From: Caldifarciminota bacterium UBA5631
GTDB lineage: Bacteria; Hydrothermota; Hydrothermia; UBA1063
Length of the DNA stretch: 22,153 nt
Direction of reading: 5' to 3'
Assembly: GCA_002421425.1 (NCBI GenBank)
Contig: DIJZ01000026.1
Span: 1 to 22,153, forward strand
Positions 1-8,653 of the stretch are shown in pieces (positions within the stretch are counted from its first letter, which is position 1; every line of letters begins with the position of its first letter). Position numbers and translations under genes: made by a program. The notes beneath the pieces are model-generated. The model was not told where the DNA came from, made no database searches, and was given only the letters and a program-made list of their open reading frames with translations.

Positions 1-31
1 AAAAGGGGCCCCCTTTCGGGGGCCCCTTTTT
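1..31. terminator. Bidirectional intrinsic terminator
   Basis: A perfect 9-bp G/C stem (GGGGCCCCC at 5-13 with GGGGGCCCC at 18-26) closes a TTTC loop. It is flanked by AAAA on the left and TTTTT on the right, so a U tract follows the hairpin on both strands. It lies 16 bp past the end of the leftward peptidase gene that stops at 48 and probably terminates it. It could also end a rightward gene outside the window. Confidence 0.9.
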
Positions 32-47
32 AATGAATATAATTTCT

Positions 48-977
48 CTACTCTGAGGGCATTCCTGAGATGATTAATTTGCTATCTTTTGAGGAAATAT
101 ATGCGACAGGCATGTTCTCAGTATTGTATGCAAATCCAATATTACCATACTTGTCAAGGGTGATTATTCCAGTTTCAGTTTTCACGGTATTATTTATAAG
201 GTCAATGCACGCTTCGGCAGTTTTTTGAGCTGAAATACCCATTTTCATAAAGTCGCAGGCGGTTTTTGCAAGCAATGTTCTCATTATTCCCTCTCCTATA
301 CCAGTGCAGGAGGCACCACCAAAAGCAGTGGCATAAGTCCCTGCACCCAGTAAAGGCGTGTCTCCAACCCTACCGAACAATTTCAGGAAGACGCCTCCTG
401 TGGAAGTACCTGCTACTACCTCTCCGTTATCGTCAATGGTAACGCACCCAACAGTGCCTTTCAGAAGCTCTGGATGCTGTTTGATGAGTTCGTAGATCTT
501 TTTCCAGTGAAGAGGTTCGCCCATAAGTAACTTATTTTTAAGTTCATGCCATTCGTTCATTTGCTCTTCAGTAATTGGATTATATTCCGGGAATCCCATA
601 ATTCTAGCAAAGTTCTCAGCTCCATCACCAATCAGAAGAACATGGTCAGTTTTTTCCATCACAAGGCGAGCAAGGCTTATGGGATTTTTTATCTTCTCGA
701 CTCCTGCAACGGCTCCAGCTTCAAGGGTCGATCCCTTCATTATTGCTGCGTCAAGTTCACATCGGCCATCAAGGGTAAGAACTGCTCCAGTCCCCGCGTT
801 AAAGACGGGTTCATCTTCGAGGACATTTACTGCCGCTTCGCAGGCAGAAAGGGCATCGTTAGTATCTTCCAGTACCCTATATCCAGCCTCAACGGCTTTT
901 CTTAAGCCTGCTCTGACACGCTCGATTTTTTCCCTTCTAACTTTTCCAACTCCACCGTGAATGATTATAGCTTTCAT
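48..977 (-). CDS. Isoaspartyl peptidase / plant-type L-asparaginase (Ntn hydrolase)
   Basis: A 309-residue member of the asparaginase-2 family, which hydrolyses isoaspartyl dipeptides and/or L-asparagine. The N-terminal IIHGGVG, the FNAGTGAVLTLDG block near residues 59-71 and the ELDAAIM segment are family signatures. The self-cleavage site is GTVG, giving Thr175 as the new N-terminal nucleophile, followed by AGTSTGG and the substrate-binding GRVGDTPLLGAGTYA. The length is normal for the uncleaved precursor. The usual role is recycling of isoaspartyl peptides from protein turnover; which substrate dominates cannot be read from sequence. No ribosome binding site precedes the ATG; instead a TATAAT box ends 6 nt before it, so the mRNA is probably leaderless. 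It is a single-gene unit ending at the hairpin at 1-31 and is transcribed divergently from the C25 peptidase gene. Confidence 0.93.
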   Translation of the reverse strand: MKAIIIHGGVGKVRREKIERVRAGLRKAVEAGYRVLEDTNDALSACEAAVNVLEDEPVFNAGTGAVLTLDGRCELDAAIMKGSTLEAGAVAGVEKIKNPISLARLVMEKTDHVLLIGDGAENFARIMGFPEYNPITEEQMNEWHELKNKLLMGEPLHWKKIYELIKQHPELLKGTVGCVTIDDNGEVVAGTSTGGVFLKLFGRVGDTPLLGAGTYATAFGGASCTGIGEGIMRTLLAKTACDFMKMGISAQKTAEACIDLINNTVKTETGIITLDKYGNIGFAYNTENMPVAYISSKDSKLIISGMPSE

Positions 978-983
978 TGTTTA

Positions 984-989
984 ATTATA
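984..989 (-). promoter_or_regulatory. -10 box of the asparaginase-type gene, leaderless arrangement
   Basis: On the minus strand a perfect TATAAT lies exactly 6 nt before the ATG at 977, so transcription should start at or next to the A of the start codon. A -35 box is not clear. No purine-rich ribosome binding site is present. Confidence 0.6.
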
Positions 990-1060
990 TGGTTTTGCTG
1001 CTGAACATACACCTTAGCGCGGAAATGCTTAAAAACATGCTCAAAAAAGCCCTGATTGCA

Positions 1061-1089
1061 TTGAAAAAACATACTAGAAACATTAAAAT
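1061..1089 (+). promoter_or_regulatory. Sigma-70-type promoter of the C25 peptidase operon, leaderless
   Basis: TTGAAA (1061-1066), a 17-bp spacer and TAAAAT (1084-1089), followed by 6 nt and the ATG at 1096. The predicted start of transcription coincides with the start codon. An in-frame TAA at 1084-1086, inside the -10 box, rules out a longer upstream reading frame. Confidence 0.7.
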
Positions 1090-1095
1090 TATCTG

Positions 1096-4000
1096 ATGTT
1101 TGTGCTTTTGTTAATTGTGTTTTATTCACAGAAAATTCAGGTACCCCTTCCTGACCTAGAAGTTGCAAAAGATGGTTACTGCAGGCTTCTTACAGATCTG
1201 CCAACACTGAATATTGAAGGTAGACCCCCGGTACCTGTTAAAGCTTATACCGTCCGAGTTAAAAACTTTGGTGGACTTTCAGTATCTCCTCTAGTGGTGG
1301 ATACAATCCACCTGAGTTCAAGACTGGGACCTTCAGAAAAACAGGAAGTCCTCTCAAGAATTCCAGGAAGAATTGAGAAAGTGATTGACAGTACCTTTTA
1401 CAAGTATCTATATTTTTACCCTGAAAATTATTACAGGGCGAATGCCGTTGAAGGTAGAGACGGATGGACAACGGTAGAGGTGATGCTGTTCCCTTTCAGG
1501 TATAATCCAGAAAAGGCACTTCTTGAGTATGTTAAGGAGTTCACGATTGACGTTCAGGGCAGTCAGGAAAAAATTGAAGTTCGGTGGCCTCTTTACCTTG
1601 TGGTTGCTCCATCAACCTTTTATGGGTGTTTGTATCCTCTCCTAAAGTGGAGGGCACAAAAGGGTTATGTCGTACACTTCAAGTCGCTGGAGGAAATTGA
1701 AAGGGAGTTTTCAGGGATTGACCTTGCAGAGAAAATCAGAAATTACCTGAAGGAATTTTCAGACTATGATGGTACGAAATTTCTACTCCTTGTGGGGGAT
1801 GAAAATTTGATCCCTTTGAGATATCTATATGCCTTTGACTGTATGGCGGGAATTCACCCTGATGAAAACAATATTCCTTCGGATCTCTACTATGCTGATC
1901 TGGATGGAAGCTACGACGCAAATGGCAACGGAGTATTTGGTGAGATAGAAGATTCGGTGGAACTTTACCCGGACTTCTTTGTAGGCAGAATTCCTGCAGG
2001 TGATACTTCAGTTCTTGCGAGATACGTCTCTAAAGTTCTGGAGTATGAGAAGATTTCAGGTTCTTATGAGGATTACTTGAACAAATATGCTTTCATAGCT
2101 CAAATTCTCTGGTCGGACCCTTATACAGATGAAGCGGTTCATAAGAATCGCATTGAGAAAAGATTTTTGCCTGAGTATGTTAGGGTTGATAAGTTTTATG
2201 AAAGTAACGGCACTGCTACAAGAACCGCAGTCCTAGGATCATTAGATCAGGGAAGGCATTTTGTGAATCATGATGGTCACGGCTGGCACAATGGAATGTG
2301 GTTCACAAGGAGCTCGTACATTGGAATTCCTGATGTCCAATTACTTCAAAATGTAGGTATGTATTCGGTAATCTACTCTATTGGTTGCTGGGTAGGTGCT
2401 CTGGATTACAATTCTATTGCTGAGGAGTTTATCAACGCTGAGAACGGTGCTGTTGGCGTTATAGCAAACTCGAGGTATGGGTGGGGTTCCCCCGGGAATG
2501 CCGGCCTTGGTTACTCTGACCTCTATGACTCGGAATTTTTCCGATTATTATTTGAAAATAATGATGCAGAGCTGGGTGAAGTATTCTGGCAGCATAAGGC
2601 AGCCTTTGTTCCCTTTGCAAGAGATTCGAACGTATACAGGTGGATTTACTTTGAATTGAACTTGCTCGGAGACCCTGCCCTTTACCTCTGGAGAGATGCG
2701 CCAGCAAAGATGGAAATTGTGTCTGAATTTGAAAACTCTGAAGGTTTTTACGAGGTGGTAGTCTCGGAAAATTCAGTTCCTCTGAGGGGAGTCTTTGGGA
2801 CGATATGCTGCGGTGATTCAATCCAATTGAGATCTATATCTGAGAGTGATGGAAGATTGGCCTTTGATATGTCATCAATGGTTCAGGATTCAGCTCTCCT
2901 CACATTATGGAAGCCCGGGTTTCTGCCTATGCAAAAATGGATCTTCACCAGGCAGCCACTTTCTTGCAGGCTTTCCATCACCGATACTGTTGGGAATCAG
3001 AGGGATTACGTAATATACGGTCGTCAAAATCTTCTGAATCTTTACATAAAGAATGAGAGTGCAGCTCCTTTCAGAGACACCCTATTTTTTGGAAGTGGCG
3101 GAGGAATCGAGATTACACCTTCCAGGGTTTTTGTCAACCTTTACGGTGGTGATAGCCTTTTAGTGCCTCTTTATGTGTTTATTCCAGAGGGTATGAAGAA
3201 AAACGCAGTAGAAAGGCTTTTGATATTATCGTCTCATTATAGAATTAATTTGCCGCTGAAAGTCGCATGGCCTTCAATTAAAGTCAGGAGCTTCCGCTGG
3301 ATTAGTGGTAGCTCCATTGAGGTTATCCTTGAAAACAATTCGCTTATGCCTGTTAAGGCGCGAGCTCTTGGTGCTTTTGGTTACAGCCCTTCATCAATTT
3401 TTCTGGTGAGGCCCGATAGCTTCTTAATAGCCCCTGGTGGAGAGTGTTATGTTTCTGTGGAGGGTATTCCCACAAATACCTCTCGGGTTTCTCTATATGC
3501 AGACCTTGGCGAAATAACTTTTGTTTCGGATCTGAAGCTGGAGAGAGATTCAATTCTTTTCGAAGACAATTTTGAAACAGGCCTCAATTGGTATGGTGCA
3601 AGGGAATACTTTGATTTGAAAAATGAGGGTGGAGTTGAAAATAATTACCTGACGCTTAACGAACAGTACCTGCCCTTTGCTTTGAATGCAAGCCTCGTTT
3701 CTCCCCGGTTTGTGGTTTGTGGGCCGCTGCTTATCAGATTCTGGTTTAAGTATCGATTTCCCATTTATGGATCCACGGGCGTTATGTTTTCCATACAAGA
3801 ATGGGATTGTACCGCAGGTGTGTCGTGCACATTCCTTGCAGAGGATACTATTACCTTTATTGGTTCTGGCGGGGCTCTTGAGGGGAAGTCCATATACGGA
3901 GATTGGGCAAGTTATGAATACCGTGTGAACATAAACAAGAATGCGGATTCTGCTTCACTTCGATTAAGATTTATAAAAGAGGAAATTCACAATGATGTCT

Positions 4001-4323
4001 TCTGGGCCCTTGACAGGCTTGAGGTTCTTGATGCATCGACCATTAAGCTTGTCAGGCATGAAGAGAGGGATTTTGGGGACCTGGGGATTGTTTACTATAC
4101 GCAAATTGTTAAACAGAGCAATATAACGCTCTTTCTGATTTCGAGGGAAGAACGGACTTTGATGGTGAGAATCTTCGATGTATCGGGAAGAGAAGTGACT
4201 GCTGTGAGTTTTAATTTAATTAAGGGCTTAAACGAGGTTTCTATCCCGTTTCAGGGACAGAAATCAGGCGTCTATTTTGTGAAAATATTAAACGAGACAA
4301 AAAAGGTGGTGTTCATAAGATGA
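1096..4323 (+). CDS. C25-family (gingipain-type) secreted cysteine peptidase with C-terminal sorting-type domain
   Basis: A 1075-residue exported protein. Residues 1-12 form a short hydrophobic signal-like segment without the usual basic n-region. A propeptide-like region follows, then a caspase-fold C25 domain at roughly 165-535: LLLVGDENLIP near 229-239, catalytic His395 in NHDGHGWHNG, catalytic Cys431 in YSIGCW, and the closing LGDPALYLW motif near 524-532. The His-Cys spacing of 36 is close to that of gingipains. The rest is beta-rich: Ig-like stretches, a lectin/MAM-like sandwich near 850-990, and a last ~80 residues (IFDVSGREV...LNEVSIPFQGQKSGVYFVKI) resembling type 9 secretion sorting domains. 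It probably degrades protein at the cell surface or outside the cell. The stop overlaps the hisS start (ATGA), which implies one transcript. Family call firm; sorting route inferred. Confidence 0.9.
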   Translation: MFVLLLIVFYSQKIQVPLPDLEVAKDGYCRLLTDLPTLNIEGRPPVPVKAYTVRVKNFGGLSVSPLVVDTIHLSSRLGPSEKQEVLSRIPGRIEKVIDSTFYKYLYFYPENYYRANAVEGRDGWTTVEVMLFPFRYNPEKALLEYVKEFTIDVQGSQEKIEVRWPLYLVVAPSTFYGCLYPLLKWRAQKGYVVHFKSLEEIEREFSGIDLAEKIRNYLKEFSDYDGTKFLLLVGDENLIPLRYLYAFDCMAGIHPDENNIPSDLYYADLDGSYDANGNGVFGEIEDSVELYPDFFVGRIPAGDTSVLARYVSKVLEYEKISGSYEDYLNKYAFIAQILWSDPYTDEAVHKNRIEKRFLPEYVRVDKFYESNGTATRTAVLGSLDQGRHFVNHDGHGWHNGMWFTRSSYIGIPDVQLLQNVGMYSVIYSIGCWVGALDYNSIAEEFINAENGAVGVIANSRYGWGSPGNAGLGYSDLYDSEFFRLLFENNDAELGEVFWQHKAAFVPFARDSNVYRWIYFELNLLGDPALYLWRDAPAKMEIVSEFENSEGFYEVVVSENSVPLRGVFGTICCGDSIQLRSISESDGRLAFDMSSMVQDSALLTLWKPGFLPMQKWIFTRQPLSCRLSITDTVGNQRDYVIYGRQNLLNLYIKNESAAPFRDTLFFGSGGGIEITPSRVFVNLYGGDSLLVPLYVFIPEGMKKNAVERLLILSSHYRINLPLKVAWPSIKVRSFRWISGSSIEVILENNSLMPVKARALGAFGYSPSSIFLVRPDSFLIAPGGECYVSVEGIPTNTSRVSLYADLGEITFVSDLKLERDSILFEDNFETGLNWYGAREYFDLKNEGGVENNYLTLNEQYLPFALNASLVSPRFVVCGPLLIRFWFKYRFPIYGSTGVMFSIQEWDCTAGVSCTFLAEDTITFIGSGGALEGKSIYGDWASYEYRVNINKNADSASLRLRFIKEEIHNDVFWALDRLEVLDASTIKLVRHEERDFGDLGIVYYTQIVKQSNITLFLISREERTLMVRIFDVSGREVTAVSFNLIKGLNEVSIPFQGQKSGVYFVKILNETKKVVFIR

Positions 4324-5591
4324 GTACAAAGTATCAAAAACCAAGAGGTACAAGGGATATTCTCCCTGAGGAAGAAAAATTCAGGGAGGGGATCGTTCAG
4401 ACTGCACGGAAAGTTCTTGAAAGCTACGGGTACACTTTTCTGGTTACTCCAACCTTCGAGTATGCTGAACTATTCTCCCGCAGCATAGGAACGACCACAG
4501 ATATTGTTGAAAAGGAAATGTTCGTATTTCAGGACAAAGGGGAAAGAATCCTAGCCTTGAGACCAGAAGGTACAGCCTCGATTATTCGGGCTTTTCTTGA
4601 GAATCAGATTCATCCTCCTGCAAAACTCGCATACATCTTGAATATGTTCAGGGCGGAGAGACCCCAGAGAGGGCGTTACCGGGAGTTCTGGCAAATAGGG
4701 GCTGAGGCTCTTGGTATAAGGGATCCGTTGATGGACGCTGAGATGATTGAAATGGCAGTGAGACTCCTGAAAGAGATAGGCTTAAAAGACTTTCACCTGG
4801 AGGTGAATTCCATTGGGACTCCTGAAGAAAGGGATGTATATAAAAGATCTCTCCTTGATTATGTGGAGGAAAAAGAGCTGATGAAGGAGCTCAGCCTCTG
4901 CGAATCGTGCAACAGAAGAAAGACGGTGAACGTTTTGAGGATCCTTGATTGCGAAATCGACGCACCAAAGCTCTACGATGCACCGGTAATCCTCGAGTTT
5001 CTGTCTCGTGAATCGTATCAGTATTTTGAACAAGTACAGTCGTATCTTTCAAACTGGGGAATTGAATTTGTTGTAAATCCAAAGATGGTTAGAGGCCTTG
5101 ACTACTATACCCATACAGTTTTTGAAATAAAGGTCAGGGAACTTGGAGCTCAGGATACTGTATGTGGAGGGGGCAGATACGACAGACTGGTGGAGGAACT
5201 AGGAGGACCTGCAACTCCTGCCATGGGTTTTGCAATTGGCCTTGACAGGGTTGTGGTTGCTATGGAATCTTCAATTCCGAAGCTGAAAGGTCCATTTTAT
5301 TTCGTCGCAACGGTTGGAGAAATGGAGAGGGGTTATGGTGTGAGATTACTCAAGAAATTGAGAGAGTGGTACATTCCGTCAGATATGTGCTATGAGTTGA
5401 AGAGTCTAAAGGCACAGCTGAAAATTGCAGACCGGATCCAGGCCCAGAAAGCAGTAATTGTTGGCGAAGATGAGATTATGAAAGGCAGAGTAAAAGTAAG
5501 GGACATGGAGACGGGGGAAGAGATTGAAGTGGAAGAAAAAGAATTGAAAACCCTCTATGAAAACTATATCCAGGGACATAAAGCTTCTTAA
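4320..5591 (+). CDS. hisS: Histidyl-tRNA synthetase
   Basis: A 423-residue class II aminoacyl-tRNA synthetase that charges tRNA-His. Visible motifs are the N-terminal RGTRDILPEE, motif 2 in FRAERPQRGRYREFWQIGAE, the HisRS-specific RGLDYYTHTVFEI, the GGGRYDRL loop and motif 3 GFAIGLDR. After these comes a C-terminal anticodon-binding domain ending near residue 410. The length is normal for the bacterial enzyme. Its ATG overlaps the stop of the C25 peptidase gene by 4 nt, with an AAGGTGG ribosome binding site about 12 nt upstream inside the peptidase gene. Its own end overlaps the endonuclease V start by 35 nt. An essential synthetase behind a secreted peptidase is an unusual pairing. Confidence 0.97.
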   Translation: MSTKYQKPRGTRDILPEEEKFREGIVQTARKVLESYGYTFLVTPTFEYAELFSRSIGTTTDIVEKEMFVFQDKGERILALRPEGTASIIRAFLENQIHPPAKLAYILNMFRAERPQRGRYREFWQIGAEALGIRDPLMDAEMIEMAVRLLKEIGLKDFHLEVNSIGTPEERDVYKRSLLDYVEEKELMKELSLCESCNRRKTVNVLRILDCEIDAPKLYDAPVILEFLSRESYQYFEQVQSYLSNWGIEFVVNPKMVRGLDYYTHTVFEIKVRELGAQDTVCGGGRYDRLVEELGGPATPAMGFAIGLDRVVVAMESSIPKLKGPFYFVATVGEMERGYGVRLLKKLREWYIPSDMCYELKSLKAQLKIADRIQAQKAVIVGEDEIMKGRVKVRDMETGEEIEVEEKELKTLYENYIQGHKAS

Positions 5592-6213
5592 AAAGGTCCA
5601 GGAAGAGCTCCGGAGCCTTGTAATTTGCACGAATAAGATAACTGAATATCAGTTTGTAGGCGGATGCGATGTCTCTTACAGAGGGGAAATAGGGGTTGGT
5701 GCTTTTGTGGTTTTTAACCGCAATTTTCAAATGGTAGATGTTTCTGTGGTGAGGCGTAGAATTGAGTTTCCTTATGTACCAGGTTATCTTGCCTTCAGAG
5801 AAGTCCCTTTTCTCCTTGAAGCTTACACAAAACTGAAAGTTAAACCTGACGTTGTGATGGTGGATGGCCAGGGAATTGCTCACCCGAGGGGTTTTGGAGT
5901 TGCCTCACACCTGGGAGTGCTTCTGAATCTTCCCACAATAGGTGTTGCTAAGAGTAGACTATATGGAAATTGCGAACTCCCTGTTTTGCAAAGGGGCAAT
6001 TACACCTATCTGAGAGATGAGGAAAACCATATTATTGGAGCATGCCTTGTAACCAAAGATAGGACCAAACCTCTATTCGTTTCAATAGGACACCTTGTGG
6101 ACCTGGAGATGTCCGTGAAGGTGGTTCTTGACAATACGTTGTCATATAAAATTCCGGAGCCTTTGAGAATGGCTCATTCCTTTAGTAAAGTTTCCAAGGA
6201 GGACGTTATATGA
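5557..6213 (+). CDS. nfi: Endonuclease V (deoxyinosine 3' endonuclease)
   Basis: A 218-residue DNA repair nuclease that cuts one phosphodiester away on the 3' side of deoxyinosine. The three metal-binding acidic residues are visible: Asp38 in VGGCDVSY, Glu82 in YLAFREVPFLLEAY and Asp103 in MVDGQGIAHPRGFG. The wedge/binding motif PYVPGYLAFRE is intact, and GVAKSRL follows at the usual distance. The length matches the family. The ATG at 5557 lies inside the end of hisS and has no evident ribosome binding site. The next in-frame Met is beyond the catalytic Asp38, so this start is the only sensible one and translation is probably coupled to hisS. Its end overlaps fabG by 4 nt. Confidence 0.95.
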   Translation: MKTISRDIKLLKKVQEELRSLVICTNKITEYQFVGGCDVSYRGEIGVGAFVVFNRNFQMVDVSVVRRRIEFPYVPGYLAFREVPFLLEAYTKLKVKPDVVMVDGQGIAHPRGFGVASHLGVLLNLPTIGVAKSRLYGNCELPVLQRGNYTYLRDEENHIIGACLVTKDRTKPLFVSIGHLVDLEMSVKVVLDNTLSYKIPEPLRMAHSFSKVSKEDVI

Positions 6214-6938
6214 AAAAGGTTGCCATTGTTACGGGAGGTTCGAGGGGTATTGGTTTTTCCATTGCTCTGGAACTTGGGAAGAAGGAATATCTTCCTGTCA
6301 TAACTGCAAGGAATCCAGAGGAGCTTGAAAGGGCGCGGGAGGAGCTGAAGAAGGAAGGTGTTGAAGTTTGTGTTAAGAGCCTTGATGTTTCTGAATATGC
6401 AGCCTGCAAAGAGCTGGCAGAGGAAGTTATTTCAAAATACGGGAGAATAGACGTCCTGGTTAATAATGCAGGAATTACTCGGGATAAGCTTTTTGTGCGA
6501 ATGTCGCCACAGGATTGGGAAGATGTTATAAGGATTAACCTTTTAGGCACTTTCAATATGAGCCATGCAGTCCTGAAACATATGGCATCTGCAAAGCAAG
6601 GAGTTATTGTAAATGTTGCATCGGTGGTTGGAATTAGCGGAAATGCCGGGCAGACCAATTACGCGGCATCAAAGGCAGGTGTAATCGCATTTACGCGGTC
6701 CCTGGCAAAAGAAGTTGGGGGATGGGGTATAAGGGTCGTTGCAGTGGCTCCTGGATTTATTGAGACTGCAATGACAGCAAAACTTAGTGAAGAAATAAAG
6801 AAGGAATATATGAATAGGATTCCTTTAAGGAAATTCGGGGACCCCAGCGATGTGGCTAAACTGGTTAGTTTCCTAGTGAGTGAGGATGCCTCGTACATTT
6901 CCGGGCAGATATATGTCGTGGACGGTGGTCTGATATAA
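6210..6938 (+). CDS. fabG: 3-oxoacyl-[ACP] reductase (SDR family)
   Basis: A 242-residue short-chain dehydrogenase that reduces 3-oxoacyl-ACP with NADPH in fatty-acid elongation. It has the TGGSRGIG cofactor loop (residues 8-15), NNAGITRD (85-92), and the Ser138-Tyr151-Lys155 catalytic triad within NVAS...YAASKAG. The PGFIETAMT segment and the C-terminal GQIYVVDGG are typical of FabG. It starts at an ATGA overlap with the endonuclease V stop and is preceded by AAGGAGG, so it is well placed for its own initiation. Other SDR activities cannot be excluded by motif alone, but the FabG pattern is strong and a second fatty-acid gene (fabD) lies in the same window. Confidence 0.9.
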   Translation: MKKVAIVTGGSRGIGFSIALELGKKEYLPVITARNPEELERAREELKKEGVEVCVKSLDVSEYAACKELAEEVISKYGRIDVLVNNAGITRDKLFVRMSPQDWEDVIRINLLGTFNMSHAVLKHMASAKQGVIVNVASVVGISGNAGQTNYAASKAGVIAFTRSLAKEVGGWGIRVVAVAPGFIETAMTAKLSEEIKKEYMNRIPLRKFGDPSDVAKLVSFLVSEDASYISGQIYVVDGGLI

Positions 6939-6939
6939 C

Positions 6940-7818
6940 TTACTCAGTAGTAATTATTTCTGGATCTATAGCTTTGACGCGTATTGGAGGAGATGCATCC
7001 ACGGATACTTTGAAGAATTTTACCTCTCCCGAACTATCGATGGGCGAAGTCTTCAGCCTGAACATCCTCGAACTCGCTGTTAAGTTGTAGGGCTTGTAAT
7101 AAATAACTTTTACTCTCTGGTTTGGTATTCCTGTTCTCAAGTAGGTTGAGTCAAGTTGAAGAGAGTCGTAGACAAGTTTCAGGGTGAAGGATGTTTGTGG
7201 AGGTTGTAACTCAAACAAACTGTTGGCAGAATTCTCCAGTTTAGCCTCGACAATAGTGTCTGTGGATTTTTTTACTTTTGCAGGCTCAAGAGAAAGGTAC
7301 TGGATATTTCCCACAACAGAAGCTGGGCCAGTTATCGAAACGGATTCAGGGTGAACTGAGATATTTTTCACAGTTAAAGCTTCATCCTGGACGACGACAA
7401 TTCCGGGTTTTACAGGGACCTTCTTATGCATTTTTTTGTCGACGTTTATGAAAACATTTTGAGGATTAATGGTAAATATCTCAACATCTTTCAGTGATAC
7501 AGGGATATCTTCGTAGCTGAATTTAATTTCATTTATACCAAATCGGAGGTTCTGAATATTTTTGTGAATGTAGCGGTCGGAAAATCTCAACCTCAGATAT
7601 GTCTTCCCTGATGTCTTTATTGAAGTCTTCACATTTTGCGGCAGTTCGCTCATAATAACCAGGGAATCTCCAAGGTCCGGAAGAGTATATTTGACCTTGA
7701 AGGTTAGTGAATATATTGATATATCATCAGTGGTAGCGTTGAACCAGACAATAAAGCCCAAAAGGAGTGATATTATTTTGATACCAAAATTTTCAGTAAC
7801 GGATTTTAACCTCTTCAT
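6940..7818 (-). CDS. YbbR-domain protein (CdaR-like partner of CdaA)
   Basis: A 292-residue membrane-anchored protein. An N-terminal segment (residues 10-28, IKIISLLLGFIVWFNAT) is the single membrane helix, and the W-x-N pattern in it is typical of YbbR proteins. The remainder is a series of beta-rich YbbR-type repeats outside the membrane, with the recurring V-P-V/F-K and 'SVHPESVSITGP' type signatures near residues 150-165. In Firmicutes the equivalent protein (CdaR) binds and tunes the diadenylate cyclase CdaA. Here the gene overlaps cdaA by 4 nt and has an AAAGGA ribosome binding site, so the two are surely co-expressed. Regulation of CdaA is inferred from this context. It converges on fabG with a one-base gap and no terminator. 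Confidence 0.85.
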   Translation of the reverse strand: MKRLKSVTENFGIKIISLLLGFIVWFNATTDDISIYSLTFKVKYTLPDLGDSLVIMSELPQNVKTSIKTSGKTYLRLRFSDRYIHKNIQNLRFGINEIKFSYEDIPVSLKDVEIFTINPQNVFINVDKKMHKKVPVKPGIVVVQDEALTVKNISVHPESVSITGPASVVGNIQYLSLEPAKVKKSTDTIVEAKLENSANSLFELQPPQTSFTLKLVYDSLQLDSTYLRTGIPNQRVKVIYYKPYNLTASSRMFRLKTSPIDSSGEVKFFKVSVDASPPIRVKAIDPEIITTE

Positions 7819-8567
7819 GGTTCCTTTATCAATATTTCTTCCAGGTATCTTCTAATATTGTCAAAAGTAAGACTTTCAGAAAGTACTCCTTTTTTTGCGA
7901 TTCTTACAGACCGTCTCTCTTCTGAAATCACAATGGCAAGACAGTCAGACTGTTCTGTGATTCCCAGTGCAGCTCTGTGCCTTGTTCCAAGACCGCTTTC
8001 AATTAGACCTACCTGGGAGAGAGGAAGGATAACCCTTGCCCCTATTATGTGATTGCCACGAATGATGATGGCGCCGTCGTGGAGTGGACCATCCGGAAGG
8101 AAAATTGAGACGATAAGCGGAGTTGATAGTGTAGCATGAATTCTAACGCCACTTTCACTTATTAGATCCTCAAGACGCATGCTTTTCTCAATAACTATAA
8201 TTCCTCCAAGGCCTCTTTGAACCATCTGTCTCACAGCACGCTCTATTTCCTGAATTTCGCTAATTCCTATCTTTCTCTTTTCACCCAGAAACGGTCCAGT
8301 GCCTATGACTGCTAGTCCCTTTCTGATTTCTGGCTGGAAGATCACAATCAAAGCAAGAAGGCCATACCTGCTAAAGGCTGACAAAAGCCAGATAACGCCC
8401 TTTAAATTGAAAAAAGTGGAAATAACCGAGAGGCCAACAACAGCAAGCAATCCTATGATAATGTATATAGTTCTCGTTCCCTTAAAAAGCTTGAGAATGT
8501 TGTAGATGATAATAGTTACAAGGGCGATGTCAATTAAATCCCGCACGCCAAAAAGTAGAAATTTCAT
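7815..8567 (-). CDS. cdaA: Diadenylate cyclase CdaA (c-di-AMP synthase)
   Basis: A 250-residue membrane enzyme that joins two ATP to form cyclic di-AMP. Three N-terminal hydrophobic helices (about residues 10-26, 33-50 and 56-78) precede the DisA_N domain. The catalytic DGA motif is Asp164-Gly165-Ala166 in DGPLHDGAIII, and the second nucleotide motif is GTRHRAALG at 194-202; both are intact. Length and layout match CdaA rather than DisA. It is first in a two-gene unit with the YbbR protein. Upstream on the minus strand, TTGAAA-N16-TAAAAT ends 7 nt before the ATG and no ribosome binding site is seen, which suggests a leaderless mRNA. Confidence 0.94.
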   Translation of the reverse strand: MKFLLFGVRDLIDIALVTIIIYNILKLFKGTRTIYIIIGLLAVVGLSVISTFFNLKGVIWLLSAFSRYGLLALIVIFQPEIRKGLAVIGTGPFLGEKRKIGISEIQEIERAVRQMVQRGLGGIIVIEKSMRLEDLISESGVRIHATLSTPLIVSIFLPDGPLHDGAIIIRGNHIIGARVILPLSQVGLIESGLGTRHRAALGITEQSDCLAIVISEERRSVRIAKKGVLSESLTFDNIRRYLEEILIKEP

Positions 8568-8574
8568 ATTTCTA

Positions 8575-8602
8575 ATTTTAAACTCTCAAATCAAATTTTC
8601 AA
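8575..8602 (-). promoter_or_regulatory. Sigma-70-type promoter of cdaA-ybbR, leaderless
   Basis: On the minus strand TTGAAA (8602-8597), a 16-bp spacer and TAAAAT (8580-8575), then 7 nt to the ATG at 8567. It faces the promoter of the exported PKD-domain gene across a 121-bp divergent region. Confidence 0.65.
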
Positions 8603-8653
8603 AGGTAACTCCTGGCTGAGCGTCTGTATTTTCCACGGAGAGGAATGCAAAAC

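Noticed and set aside
546..905. 119-codon open frame on the plus strand opposite the asparaginase-type gene
   Set aside because: Fully antisense to a gene with all catalytic motifs; no family resemblance and no start signal.
2459..2821. 120-codon open frame on the minus strand inside the C25 peptidase gene
   Set aside because: It lies antisense to well-conserved coding sequence, has low-complexity composition and no ribosome binding site. It is a shadow of the peptidase gene.
5476..5883. 135-codon minus-strand frame across the hisS/endonuclease V junction
   Set aside because: Antisense to two conserved genes, and its composition is that of a reverse frame.
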